From Mycobacterium spongiae (GTDB lineage Bacteria > Actinomycetota > Actinomycetes > Mycobacteriales > Mycobacteriaceae), in assembly GCF_018278905.1 (NCBI RefSeq), contig NZ_CP046600.1:1178001-1242000 (forward strand): a stretch of DNA of 64,000 bases, in the 5' to 3' direction. Made by a program: the position numbers and the translations under genes. The notes beneath the pieces are model-generated. The model saw only the letters and a list, made by a program, of their open reading frames with translations. It was not told the origin of the DNA and did no database searches. This document shows positions 18,140 to 26,696 of the stretch, piece by piece; positions within the stretch are counted from its first letter, which is position 1, and each line of letters opens with the position of its first letter.

Positions 18140-18745
18140 TTAGGGCTGCGACAGCTTCAATAAATCGGCGGCCAGCAGATGGCGCACCGACTCGGCGACG
18201 GCGTCGATTTGTCGGTAGCTCTCAACAAAACCGGCGTAGAACGCCATGCCGCACGACACGACCATCAACGTCTCGACCAATAGTGCTGCATCGATATCGG
18301 TAGTGAGTTCGCCGTGTTCGATAGCATCGTCGACGGCCCAGGTGAGAAATCTTCGTGCAGTGCGCACGGCATCGTTGCCGGCCGGGTTCAGATCCGGATG
18401 CCGTTGTGACTCCATCGCATCCGCTGCCAGGAACGCAGCCGTGGAAGGATTCTGAGAATCAGAATCCGCGGCAACGGTGATCAACGCAGCGATACGCGCT
18501 GTCAGGGACGTCTCGCGAAGAGCCCGTTCGATGACCGCCTCGACCACAAGCCTGTTGGTTCGGTCCACCACCTCCCGGTAGAGCGCCCGCTTACTGGAAA
18601 AGTAGTAGTCGATCGCCGGCCGCGCCAGATCGGCGCAGTCGGCGATTTCCTGGAATGTCGTCCCGTCGTAGCCGCGTTGGCTGAACACGCGACGAGCAGC
18701 CCGCACAATGCTTTTCCGAGTCTCATCCGTCCGTGGTGGCTCCAC
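18140..18745 (-). CDS. TetR-family regulator (third in island)
   Basis: This 201-residue TetR protein starts at GTG 18745. The helix-turn-helix is TTFQEIADCADLARPAIDY followed by YFSSKRALYREVV. It has no AT-hook tail and only family-level resemblance to TetR copies A and B. It converges on the PE_PGRS gene with 25 bp between. Its upstream side is a 1-kb gap with two three-half-site elements, shared with TetR-B, so it may be a regulator or target of that system. Ligand unknown. Confidence 0.85.
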   Translation of the reverse strand: MEPPRTDETRKSIVRAARRVFSQRGYDGTTFQEIADCADLARPAIDYYFSSKRALYREVVDRTNRLVVEAVIERALRETSLTARIAALITVAADSDSQNPSTAAFLAADAMESQRHPDLNPAGNDAVRTARRFLTWAVDDAIEHGELTTDIDAALLVETLMVVSCGMAFYAGFVESYRQIDAVAESVRHLLAADLLKLSQP

Positions 18746-19012
18746 AGGGGCAGCCGGCTTCTCGTTTGACGAACGGCTGCACGGTTAGAGTGTGCCATCA
18801 CTGGCGCGCGGGGGCTGGGCTGGCGACACTGAAAACATTGCGGCCAGCCCAACCGACATCGCCAAGAGCCGAGGGTCTGTGCTCTAAATAAGTTGTTGCA
18901 CAATAGACTTAGGAACTTGCGGGTCGAGTGTCCAAAGCTGATCGGTGCGCCACGCGCCGAGCATCGACAACCCCCGTTGTCTAAGCGTGTTCTGTTCGAC
19001 AGCCCTCGATAC

Positions 19013-19037
19013 TGTTGAAATTCAACGGTATTCATCG
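19013..19037 (+). promoter_or_regulatory. Three-half-site element, copy 3
   Basis: TGTTGA, AAT, TCAACG, GTAT, TCATCG: the same 6-3-6-4-6 layout as the copies near 10.7 kb, with one change in the third half-site. Confidence 0.6.
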
Positions 19038-19065
19038 ACATCCGCGGCCATCGCCATCTCAATAC

Positions 19066-19090
19066 GGTTGATATTCACCGATATTCACTA
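19066..19090 (+). promoter_or_regulatory. Three-half-site element, copy 4
   Basis: GGTTGA, TAT, TCACCG, ATAT, TCACTA: the same spacing, more diverged in the second and third half-sites. It lies 53 bp after copy 3. Confidence 0.5.
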
Positions 19091-19375
19091 CTGCTGGCAA
19101 TACAGCCCGGCGTATCCGCGAAAGGCCAGGATCGATCCGGCGTAACTCGGCCGTCCGGTGGACGCACGGCAGCGGTCCGCGATTGTCCCCGGCCTGCCAC
19201 AAAGCAATCGAAACCAGCCATAAACCTCTCAAAACGAGCCCTAAAGCCTATTCCAAACCTATTGTTACGGCCGGCCGGGAATTGCCAACGATCCACCCGG
19301 CAGCGACCACTTGTAAAGGTTGCGGCCGATTAATTTCCACACCTTCGCTAGCGAATTTCTCATGTTCGAGTGTTT

Positions 19376-19620
19376 AATTATGGCTCTACCGGTGATGAAT
19401 TTCGGGGCGCGGTCAGGCGGAAGCAGGCCCCAGCACCGCGGCGTCTACCTGCTACGTTGCCCAGCCAACCGCTCAGGCCAGTCCACGCCGCTGGCGAATT
19501 TCTGCGACGTCCGTGACGAATTCTGCCGGTCCGACTGATGAATAACCTGCTTAATAAATCGAGTTTCTTGGCAAATTTTTGTTTAAGCCCATTGAATGAT
19601 CCGGCGGTTGGTGATATTTG
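19376..19620 (+). repeat. Diverged direct repeat, left copy (before tetR-B)
   Basis: Anchors shared with the right copy at a constant offset of about 1.387 kb are GTGATGAATTTC, CGTGAYGAATT and AATAAATC, followed by an alignable tail of about 50 bp ending in ATT/CGG...TTGGTG or ATTAGTG. Both copies are AT-rich and lead into a gene. Confidence 0.5.
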
Positions 19621-19751
19621 TAGATCGACACAGGTCGCGAAACTGTGATTGCAATGATTTACGGAGGACGCGAGGGCATGATTGCAAAAGTTCCGTATGG
19701 CGTCCGATCGGTGGTTTGCACCCTAGACCTGTCGACTCCCGCGTTGGGCCG

Positions 19752-20486
19752 ATGAGCATGTCGTCGCTGCGCAGAGCCAACGTATCCGTCAACTATCGAA
19801 TCGCACCACAGCGGGTCGCGCCGGATCGCGCTGCTGGCGCATACCGCGAAGGACGCGGCATCACCTTGACCACCAACAAGCGCAGACGTCCCGGGCGACC
19901 GCCCGGTGGGAAGTCCAATATGCGTGAGCGCATTCTCGCGATCGCGCGGGAATTGTTTGCGCGCAACGGTATTAACCAGACATCGATGCGGGCAGTGGCG
20001 AGGACGGCGGGGGTCGATGCGGCGCTTGTCCATCACTACTTCGGAACCAAGCGGCAGCTCGTTGCGGCGGCGATTCATATTCCCATCGACCCAATGGAAA
20101 TACTCGTCCCGATGCGCCAAGCTCCCATCGAAGAACTTGGACTGCGACTATCGTCGCTGTTGCTCGACATCTGGGATTCGGAACGCGGCGCCGCCTGGAT
20201 CGCGACACTGCGGTCACTGATCGCTGCAGCCGATGTGAGCTTGACACGCTCCTTCCTTCAGGAAATGGTCGCCGCCGGGGTAGGTTCTCGGGTCGACAAC
20301 CCGCCGGGGACGGCCGCCATCCGTGCCGAGTTCGTCGTGTCGCAAATGTTGGGTGTAGTCATGGCTCGCTACATCGTAAAAATCGAGCCTTTCGCGTCGT
20401 TACCGGCCGAACAGATCGCACAGACGATCGCGCCGAACCTGCAACGCTACTTCACCGCGGATCTGCCGGGTATTCATCCGCTGTGA
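19752..20486 (+). CDS. TetR-family regulator with AT-hook-like tail, copy B
   Basis: From ATG 19752 the product is 244 residues and parallels copy A along its whole length: basic tail with KRRRPGRPPG, helix-turn-helix QTSMRAVARTAGVDAALVHH, and a C-terminal ligand domain ending LQRYFTADLPGIHPL. The start was set by where the two copies align; 52 further codons open upstream share nothing with copy A. The gene stands between the MmpL island and the ESX-1-like cassette and points toward the cassette, opposite to copy A. It may control either or both. Confidence 0.88.
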   Translation: MSMSSLRRANVSVNYRIAPQRVAPDRAAGAYREGRGITLTTNKRRRPGRPPGGKSNMRERILAIARELFARNGINQTSMRAVARTAGVDAALVHHYFGTKRQLVAAAIHIPIDPMEILVPMRQAPIEELGLRLSSLLLDIWDSERGAAWIATLRSLIAAADVSLTRSFLQEMVAAGVGSRVDNPPGTAAIRAEFVVSQMLGVVMARYIVKIEPFASLPAEQIAQTIAPNLQRYFTADLPGIHPL

Positions 20487-21079
20487 CTCGCGGGAAGAAC
20501 GTGCGTGCGGGCTAGCCCGCTGAGACAGGCCGTGCTGTTGATATCGTGGCGCGCTCGTTGGTGACTCATTAGCCAACGCAGCGCGTAGCGGCGCGCAACT
20601 CGCGGTCTTCGTATCTGCGGCCAACCGTCAAAGTCTGACAAACGAGTCATTACCGCTTCGAGACAATTGCCTGCTGCCCAACCGGGCATGACGCTAATGA
20701 TCGAGGACTTTCACGTGGTTAATTCTTGTCACGGGACTGGTGAATTACTCAGGTGCTAGCGGCGATTTTGGGAGCCGTGAGTGATGAATTTCCGCAGGCG
20801 CACGGCCGGAAAGAGGACGGGTAACACGTTGTACTCTATGCGATTTGGTGCGTGGACGCGCTGCCGATTTGGGCCGGCAAGGAATTCTTGCAACGCTCGT
20901 GATGAATTGTGCGCATGACGCTGGTCAATATTGTGCTGAATAAATCCGGATTGCCTTGTTGAACTCTTGGTAAACGCGTTGAAGAATGCGCCGATTAGTG
21001 CTAATCATGGGCACATGCACTCCGCAAAAACTGCGATTGCCATAGGTCGAGGCAGAATTGTCGTGCGGAGGTACTGGGC
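20487..21079. other. Upstream region of the ESX-1-like cassette
   Basis: This stretch of about 590 bp has no supported gene. Its right half (20760-21010) is AT-rich and repeats the region before tetR-B in diverged form. A partial half-site pair (TGTTGATAT, 20532) is all that remains of the island element. AT-rich leaders of mycobacterial ESX and PE/PPE genes are often bound by Lsr2 or EspR; binding here is inference. Confidence 0.5.
20760..21010 (+). repeat. Diverged direct repeat, right copy (before eccB-like gene)
   Basis: It matches the left copy (19376-19620) at the anchors GTGATGAATTTC (about 20780), CGTGATGAATT and AATAAATC (20939-20946). The two copies flank tetR-B. Confidence 0.5.
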
Positions 21080-21139
21080 GTGACGCCGACGTTGGGCCAG
21101 CTCCAATCCTTCGACAGCCGCCCGAGTGGCATCGAGTAG
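21080..21139 (+). CDS. Possible 19-residue leader peptide before eccB
   Basis: GTG 21080 follows a strong GGAGG (21067-21071) by 8 nt and encodes MTPTLGQLQSFDSRPSGIE, with its stop 3 nt before the eccB ATG. The eccB gene has no good ribosome site of its own, so this frame could deliver ribosomes to it. It might instead be the last trace of an eccA gene, which precedes eccB in ESX-1; I cannot confirm that. Confidence 0.35.
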   Translation: MTPTLGQLQSFDSRPSGIE

Positions 21140-21142
21140 CAC

Positions 21143-22615
21143 ATGGCGGGTACTCGGCTCACGACCAAGGTTCAGGTTAGCGGTTGGCGCTTTTTGCTGC
21201 GCCGGCTGGAGCACGCCATCGTGCTCCGGGACACCCGAATGTTCGACGATCCGCTGCAGTTCTACAGTCGGTCATTCACTCTTGGTGCGGTCGTCGCGAT
21301 CCTGATCATGGCGGGCGCCGGGTTGCTGGCGTATTTCAAACCGCTGGGCAAACTTAGTGGCGACCGTCTACTGACCGAGGGCAGTCTGCTCAGCGACGAC
21401 GCTACCCACCAGCTTTATGTGATCCTGTCCGGAAGGTTGTATCCCGTCTACAACCTGACGTCGGCTCGGTTGGTACTGGGCAAACCGGCCAACCCCGCAA
21501 CCGTGAAATCCTCCGAGCTGGGCAAGCGGCCCATAGGCCAAACCATCGGAATCCCCGGCGCCCCCTATGCCACGCCGGTTTCGGCGGCGAACTCCTCGAT
21601 CTGGACCCTGTGTGACACCGTCGCTCGGGCCGAGGCCGCTTCTCCGGTGGTGCGCACAGCGCTGCTGGCGGTTCCTTTGCAATTCGATCCGTCCGTCGAT
21701 CCCCTGAAAGCCGACGAGGCGGTCCTGGTGTCCTACAAGAGCAGAACGTGGATTGTCAGGCCGCAAGGGCGACACGCCATAGATCTGACTGACCGAGCCC
21801 TCCGCTCGGCGATGGCGATACCCATGACCGCCAGGCCGACCCCGATCTCCGAGGGCATGTTCAACGCACTACCGGACCTGGGGTCCTGGCAGCTACCGCC
21901 GATACCAGGTGCTGGAGAACCCAATTCGCTGGGCCTTCCCCCGGGTCTGGTGGTCGGGTCGGTGTTCCAGAGCGAGACCTCCTATAGGTCGCAACACTTC
22001 GTCGTGCTCTCCGACGGCATCGCCCCGATCAACGCCGACACCGCCGAGGTGCTGCGCGACAAGGAATCTTATGGATTCGCAGAACCACCATGGATGTTGC
22101 CGAACCTCGTGGTCGATATCCCCCACACGGTGTATGACTCACCCCTGCCTGACGAACCACTCAAGATCGTCTCCGGGCCAGCAGATTCCACGTTGTGCTG
22201 GACGTGGACGTGGCAGTCGGGCAGCGGCGACGAGTCGCCGCAGACCGCCGTGATTTCCGGCCGGCATCTGCCGATACCGCCGTCAACAATGCGCCTGGGT
22301 GCCAAGCAGATCCATAACACAGCAACCGTTTTCATCGACGGCGGAAAGTTCGTGACCCTGCAGTCACCGGACCCCCGACACACCGAATTGATGTATTACA
22401 TCGATCCACACGGCGTGCGCTACGGGGTGCCGAACGCGGAGGGGGCGAGAGCGCTGGGCCTGAACTCGCCCAATAATGCACCGTGGGAGATCATTCGTCT
22501 CCTTGTCGACGGTCCGGTGCTGGCGAGGAACTCCGCGATGCTCGAACACGACACGCTGCCCGCGGACCCGAGTCCGCGAAAAGTGCCCGTCGGAGCGTCT
22601 GGAGCCGCCAGGTGA
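21143..22615 (+). CDS. EccB1-like ESX core membrane protein
   Basis: The 490-residue protein is close to ESX-1 EccB1 (Rv3869, 480 aa) along its length: cytoplasmic RLTTKVQVSGWRFLLRRLEH, one membrane helix at about 46-64, then the periplasmic repeat domain with ARPTPISEGMFNALPD and the end LLEHDTLPADPSPRKVP. EccB is part of the ESX membrane complex with EccC, EccD and EccE. Here the next genes are PE and PPE; no eccC, eccD, eccE or mycP follows. The 87-bp gap to the PE gene is where eccCa-eccCb stand in ESX-1. The copy looks intact, so it may join the main ESX-1 complex or act in a variant one. Confidence 0.92.
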   Translation: MAGTRLTTKVQVSGWRFLLRRLEHAIVLRDTRMFDDPLQFYSRSFTLGAVVAILIMAGAGLLAYFKPLGKLSGDRLLTEGSLLSDDATHQLYVILSGRLYPVYNLTSARLVLGKPANPATVKSSELGKRPIGQTIGIPGAPYATPVSAANSSIWTLCDTVARAEAASPVVRTALLAVPLQFDPSVDPLKADEAVLVSYKSRTWIVRPQGRHAIDLTDRALRSAMAIPMTARPTPISEGMFNALPDLGSWQLPPIPGAGEPNSLGLPPGLVVGSVFQSETSYRSQHFVVLSDGIAPINADTAEVLRDKESYGFAEPPWMLPNLVVDIPHTVYDSPLPDEPLKIVSGPADSTLCWTWTWQSGSGDESPQTAVISGRHLPIPPSTMRLGAKQIHNTATVFIDGGKFVTLQSPDPRHTELMYYIDPHGVRYGVPNAEGARALGLNSPNNAPWEIIRLLVDGPVLARNSAMLEHDTLPADPSPRKVPVGASGAAR

Positions 22616-22702
22616 CGCCCAACAAGGTGCGCCCTGGCCACCGCCCGCAGCCAATGCCGGTCCTCGGCCGGCCGGTCAGCACAACAACAGGGAGGTACGC
22701 CG

Positions 22703-22999
22703 ATGCGACAAATGTCATGCGACCCGGCCATTTACGGCATTGCCCTCGGAATAGTCGCCAACGCTGCCAGGGGCCGGGCGGCCTGCGCAACGGCATCAGG
22801 GTCGGTGACCGTGATAGCCCCAGCCGGTGCCGACGAGGTCTCCGTGCAATTCGCCAGTGTGTTCGCGTCGGAGGGAGCCCACATGTTGGCTTTGAACACA
22901 GCGGCGCAAGAAGAGCTCAGTCGGGCTGGCGAGGCGTTCGCCGAGATCGCCGGCATCTATTCAGTCGTCGACCACAGCTCCGCCGCCTCACTCGCTTAG
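22703..22999 (+). CDS. PE35-like PE protein
   Basis: The 98-residue protein aligns with ESX-1 PE35 (Rv3872, 99 aa): start M-x-x-MSxDP, core [21 protein letters not shown], then [19 protein letters not shown] with a YxxxD secretion-type motif. It is PE-only, with no PGRS tail. GGGAGG lies 7 nt before the ATG. PE35 forms a helical pair with PPE68, whose homologue starts 58 bp downstream. Confidence 0.9.
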   Translation: MRQMSCDPAIYGIALGIVANAARGRAACATASGSVTVIAPAGADEVSVQFASVFASEGAHMLALNTAAQEELSRAGEAFAEIAGIYSVVDHSSAASLA

Positions 23000-23057
23000 C
23001 GGCCCGACCGACGAAACGGCCCAAGCAGCGCCCCGCAATCGAAAGGCTCCGATAGCC

Positions 23058-24167
23058 ATGCTGTGGCACGCAATGCCGCCGGAGTTGAACACCGCCCGGT
23101 TGATGGCCGGAGAAGGCGCGGCGCCGGCGATTCAGGCCGCTTCGGGTTGGGAGGCCCTTTCGATCGCCCAAGAAACTCAGGCTGACGAGTTGGCAGCGAG
23201 CCTAGCTCTGCTCGGGCAAGCGTGGACCGGAACGGCCAGCGAACGCGCGCTAGCGGCTACCACGCCGATGGTGGTCTGGCTGCGCACCGCGGCAACATCG
23301 GCGCACACGCGCGCGCTGCAAGCAACCGCGCAGGCCGCGGCATACACACGCGCGCTGGCGATGACCCCTTCGCTGCTAGAGATCGCGACGAACCACATCA
23401 CACACGCGGTCCTTACGGCCACGAACTTCCTCGGTATCAACACGGTACCGATTGGCGTCAACGAAGCGGACTACTTCATCCGCATGTGGAATCAGGCCGC
23501 CAGCGCCATGGACGTTTACCAGGCAGATACCGCCGCCAACACGGTTTTTGAGAAGGTCGGGCCAATGGAGGCGATCCTTGGTCCGGAGACGGGCCAGGCT
23601 GCCGCGTCCGCGGCGGGCCGACTCGCGGCGACCGCGTCGAACGCCTCCGCCTTGCCCGCTGGGGAGTTGACACTTCAGCAGTCCCCTGCGATGAGCGGCG
23701 CGCTGTTGAACCTGCTCCGGCCGTTGCAGCAAGTGACGTCGCTGTTCAGCCAGATAGGTGGCGCGAGTGGCCCGCCCGGCGCGAGTCCAGGCACCGAGCA
23801 CGGAGCGCAGCTAGGCCTGCTCGGTGCCGGTGCCCTGTCCAACCATCCATTGACCGGCGGGTCGGGCCCACGCATCGGCGCGGGACTGCTGCGCGCAGAC
23901 TCGCTACCTGGCTCAGGTGGATCCTCGGCGCGCACGCCGCTGATGGCGCAGCTGATCGGTCAGCACCACCAGCCGCCGGCGCCGGCCAGTCCCACCGGCG
24001 CCGGCCCCGGCTCATCTACGGCAGGTGGCGTTGCCCCGATGGGAAATCTCGGTCGCAGCGCACAATCCGGCGGTGGCTCAAAGCCAGGACTGGCGGCACC
24101 AGAGCCGCTTTCACCGGCGCAGGACGACTACGACGCAGTGGACTCCGAAGACGGTGACGACTGGTGA
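23058..24167 (+). CDS. PPE68-like PPE protein
   Basis: This 369-residue protein matches ESX-1 PPE68 (Rv3873, 368 aa) from [18 protein letters not shown] through the PPE domain (WTG motif in LGQAWTG, about residue 56) to the acidic end DSEDGDDW. The segment [18 protein letters not shown] and the tail [18 protein letters not shown] are almost those of PPE68. In ESX-1 PPE68 binds PE35 and associates with the membrane machinery and EsxA/EsxB secretion. The gene follows PE35 and precedes esxB, the ESX-1 order. Confidence 0.92.
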   Translation: MLWHAMPPELNTARLMAGEGAAPAIQAASGWEALSIAQETQADELAASLALLGQAWTGTASERALAATTPMVVWLRTAATSAHTRALQATAQAAAYTRALAMTPSLLEIATNHITHAVLTATNFLGINTVPIGVNEADYFIRMWNQAASAMDVYQADTAANTVFEKVGPMEAILGPETGQAAASAAGRLAATASNASALPAGELTLQQSPAMSGALLNLLRPLQQVTSLFSQIGGASGPPGASPGTEHGAQLGLLGAGALSNHPLTGGSGPRIGAGLLRADSLPGSGGSSARTPLMAQLIGQHHQPPAPASPTGAGPGSSTAGGVAPMGNLGRSAQSGGGSKPGLAAPEPLSPAQDDYDAVDSEDGDDW

Positions 24168-24255
24168 GCGCCCACACCGACAGACTTCCCGGCCACCTGG
24201 GCCGGAAGACTCGCCATCACGTGGCGAGGAACACGCAAAGAAAAGGTAGTCCGAC

Positions 24256-24558
24256 ATGGCAGTGATGAAGACCGATGCCGCGACCCTGGCCAGAGAAGCC
24301 CAAAGCTTCGACCGAATCGCCGGTGAGCTCAAGGCCTCCATTGGGCGGGTGGAGTCGACGGCAAGCGATTTGCAACCCGCATGGCATGGCCAGGCCGGTC
24401 TGGCCGCCCAGGCCGCGCTGCAACGTTTTCATGAAGCGGCCAACAAGCAAATACTGGAGCTCAACCAGATATCGACGAATATCTCGAGTGCCGGGATGAA
24501 CTACAGCAGGGCCGATGACGACCAAAGCAGCTCGCTGGCATCGCAAATGAACTTCTAA
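24256..24558 (+). CDS. EsxB (CFP-10)-like WXG100 protein
   Basis: At 100 residues it has the EsxB length and layout: MKTDAATLA start, the helical-hairpin turn at W43-H44-G45 (WRG in EsxB), EAANKQ and EISTNI-like regions, the YxxxD export motif YSRAD, and the C-terminal tail LASQMNF (LSSQMGF in EsxB). That tail is the part read by EccCb. It is about 70% like EsxB by eye and so diverged but evidently maintained. It should pair with the EsxA-like product 32 bp downstream. Confidence 0.94.
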   Translation: MAVMKTDAATLAREAQSFDRIAGELKASIGRVESTASDLQPAWHGQAGLAAQAALQRFHEAANKQILELNQISTNISSAGMNYSRADDDQSSSLASQMNF

Positions 24559-24590
24559 CCCAGTACCACTACCCGAAACGGAGCAACGAC

Positions 24591-24878
24591 ATGTCTGAAA
24601 TGCACTACAACTTTGCCGCCATCGACGCTGGAGCATCCGCAATCCAGTCGGAAGTCCTCACCGCCCAAGGACTTCTCGATGATGGGAAACGATCACTCAC
24701 CGCTCTCCAAGCGACGTGGGGCGGTAGCGGCTCAGAGTCCTACCAGGCCGTTCAGCAACGATGGGACAGCACCGCTGCCGAACTGAACGCCGCGCTGCAG
24801 AGTCTTTCGAAGGCGATCACCGAGTCCAGTCAGGCGATGCAGGGCACCGAACAGGCCGTCACCGGCATGTTCGCGTAG
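24591..24878 (+). CDS. EsxA (ESAT-6)-like WXG100 protein
   Basis: This 95-residue protein follows EsxA (Rv3875) in length and key positions: [15 protein letters not shown], the turn W43-G44-G45 in [12 protein letters not shown], and the tail [10 protein letters not shown] (TEGNVTGMFA in EsxA). GGAG lies 9 nt before the ATG. EsxA/EsxB form a secreted heterodimer needed for ESX-1 function. The N-terminal MSEMHYN differs from EsxA's MTEQQWN, removing the first tryptophan. Confidence 0.94.
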   Translation: MSEMHYNFAAIDAGASAIQSEVLTAQGLLDDGKRSLTALQATWGGSGSESYQAVQQRWDSTAAELNAALQSLSKAITESSQAMQGTEQAVTGMFA

Positions 24879-24920
24879 GTCGCCGATTCATCATGGAGAA
24901 CACCAATCGAGGATCCAGCG

Positions 24921-25205
24921 ATGCGTGACATGACCGTCGATTCCATCGAATTGGCGGCCGCAGGGGCAACGCTGCGTGAACTCATTTTTCCCGAGGCCCC
25001 GCCGCCAGTAATTTCCTTTGGATGGGATGACGCGTCGGAGGCGATCAACGAGGTCATCCCACCCATCTACGCGATGGTGACCGACGGGTTGCTCGCTGCC
25101 AAAGCCGCACTCACGACGATCGGATCCGACGTCGCCACCGCGGCCCAAGCCTATGCAGACACCGATAGGACGCTGGGCGGTCGACTCAGCGAGCAGCGAT
25201 TCTAG
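24921..25205 (+). CDS. Truncated EspJ-like protein
   Basis: The 94 residues correspond to the first third of ESX-1 EspJ (Rv3878, 280 aa): shared features are the VD start region, LxxLxFPxxPxP, AINE-x-x-P, the DGL-x-x-KAALT segment and the end YADTDRTLGGRLS. The proline/glutamine-rich rest of EspJ is missing, and the stop after SEQRF is followed by a new intergenic stretch and espB. The helical part remaining resembles a WXG-like hairpin with a YxxxD (YADTD) export motif, so it may still be a secreted partner. Confidence 0.8.
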   Translation: MRDMTVDSIELAAAGATLRELIFPEAPPPVISFGWDDASEAINEVIPPIYAMVTDGLLAAKAALTTIGSDVATAAQAYADTDRTLGGRLSEQRF

Positions 25206-25259
25206 GCAGCTGCGCACGCAGCGGAAAGCGTTGCCCCCGAATGAAAGAGACGATGCGAT

Positions 25260-26678
25260 ATGACCCAACCGCAGAATATGCGGTCGGCGAAAGAGGAATT
25301 GTTGGCCAGAGCCGCCGAGCTGGCGGCTGTGATCACAGAACCGTCCGACAACCCCGCGGCGCCGTGCGACCTTCCGATGATCATCGACGCGGCCGGCGAG
25401 ATTGCGTTCTCCTACCACGCGATGCGGACGTACCTCGATGCCGGCAATCGGGTGCGCCAACAACTGGCCAAGGCCCTGAGGCAAGCGGCCAAGGCCTATA
25501 AGGCAACTGACGAGGCCGCTGCCGAAACCGTGAATGCCGGAGGTGACTCCGCGCCCGCGGCTACGCCGCCTCACCTGCTGGGTGCCGATGCTTCCGGGAA
25601 CGGCGCCGGCACGGGCGCTGGCCCCCCTCGCGTCGGCCCCGTTGTCGGCTCTGGTGCACCGATCCCTCACTTCTACCCACTCAGGCAGGCCGCCGAGGAG
25701 ATCGCCAGTCCCGACCAGGGCGTGGCGTTGAACAGCTTTGCCGACGGGTGGAGTGCGTACGAGCAAGAGTTGCTGGACTCAACCACGGCGTTCCGACCGT
25801 TTGTGCATTGGGAAGGCGCGGCGGCAACCGCTGTCGAGGCGAACTTCGAACGGCAGCGGCAGTGGGTGTACACGATGGCCCACCTCTGTAAACAGCTGGT
25901 TTCCCAGGCTCACGGCGTCACCTCGGCGCACAGCTGGGCTGTCTCGCAGCATCCCACGGTCGCTCAGATACATGAGCTCGACGTCGAGTGGGAAGATGTC
26001 GAGCGTCGCGGATTTGATCGACAGTATTTCGAAAAAGTGCTGCTGGTGAGATATGCGGCGCTGCAGAAGCAGTCGGAAGAGGTGCTGGGCGAATACGCCA
26101 AGAGGGCGGACTTGCCGTTGCCGCCATTGGATCCGCCGGAGCCGCCCCCCGCGTACAGCCCTACGCCCGCAGCGGCACCGGGGACCAATGCGGGCGGTCT
26201 TCCGGCGACGCCCAGGCTCCCGTTGACGGGCATTCCGTCCTTAGGCGGCATGCCGTCAACGCCGGCGCCGGGCACCGCGGCGACCACGGGCCTGCCCGGC
26301 GCCCCGGCGCCCACTCCGGCGTCCGTCGGGGGCGGCGGAATGGCGGGCGGAGCTGGCGGCAAAACGCTGCAGCCGGCGGTGGGGGCCGCTGAGCCGCGGA
26401 CTACCGCGGGGGCGCGTGGTCTCACGAACCCGGATCGTGCGACGCCGGTCGCAAGGGGCGCGGCCGCAGGCCGCGGTGGCATGGGTATGGCCCCGATGGG
26501 CCATGGGGGACGCGGGGGAGGCGTGGGCGGCAACGGCAAGCGGGGACAGCCCGCCGACGAGGCGCTTTATACCGAGGACCGGCCGTGGACGCAGGCCGTC
26601 ATCGGCGATCACGGTCCCGACGACGCGGACAGCAATGACGCGCCCAGGGCTGCGCATGGCGGTCCGGATGAGCCCTGA
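25260..26678 (+). CDS. EspB-like ESX secretion-associated protein
   Basis: The 472-residue protein parallels ESX-1 EspB (Rv3881c, 460 aa). Residues 1-285 form the PE-PPE-like helical part, with PCDLPMIIDAAGEI, the conserved tryptophan motif HWEGAAATAVEA, RQRQW and YAALQKQSEEVL. A proline/glycine-rich tail follows, and the protein ends with EspB's DEALYTEDRPWTQAVIG. The YxxxD/E export motif region AYKATDEAAAE is present. EspB is secreted and oligomerises into rings. In ESX-1 espB lies on the opposite strand after espL and espK; here it is in line with the cassette and just before espK. Confidence 0.9.
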   Translation: MTQPQNMRSAKEELLARAAELAAVITEPSDNPAAPCDLPMIIDAAGEIAFSYHAMRTYLDAGNRVRQQLAKALRQAAKAYKATDEAAAETVNAGGDSAPAATPPHLLGADASGNGAGTGAGPPRVGPVVGSGAPIPHFYPLRQAAEEIASPDQGVALNSFADGWSAYEQELLDSTTAFRPFVHWEGAAATAVEANFERQRQWVYTMAHLCKQLVSQAHGVTSAHSWAVSQHPTVAQIHELDVEWEDVERRGFDRQYFEKVLLVRYAALQKQSEEVLGEYAKRADLPLPPLDPPEPPPAYSPTPAAAPGTNAGGLPATPRLPLTGIPSLGGMPSTPAPGTAATTGLPGAPAPTPASVGGGGMAGGAGGKTLQPAVGAAEPRTTAGARGLTNPDRATPVARGAAAGRGGMGMAPMGHGGRGGGVGGNGKRGQPADEALYTEDRPWTQAVIGDHGPDDADSNDAPRAAHGGPDEP

Positions 26679-26696
26679 TCGGGAGGTGAATAGGCA

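Larger units (their letters stand above)
18746..19751. other. Regulatory intergenic region of about 1 kb
   Basis: There is no supported gene here; the small open frames lack ribosome sites and family resemblance. The left half contains two three-half-site elements. The right half (from about 19190) is AT-richer and includes a stretch that recurs, diverged, upstream of the ESX-1-like cassette. It separates the third TetR gene from TetR-B and is long for this genome. Confidence 0.6.

Noticed and set aside
19183..19377. Small plus-strand frame with CKGCG in the 1-kb gap
   Set aside because: No ribosome site, no second zinc-ligand pair, and it lies in AT-rich regulatory sequence.
18746..21079. 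Insertion sequence or phage remnant at the island edge
   Set aside because: I looked for transposase-like frames and terminal inverted repeats; none were found apart from the tetR paralogues and the diverged leader repeat.
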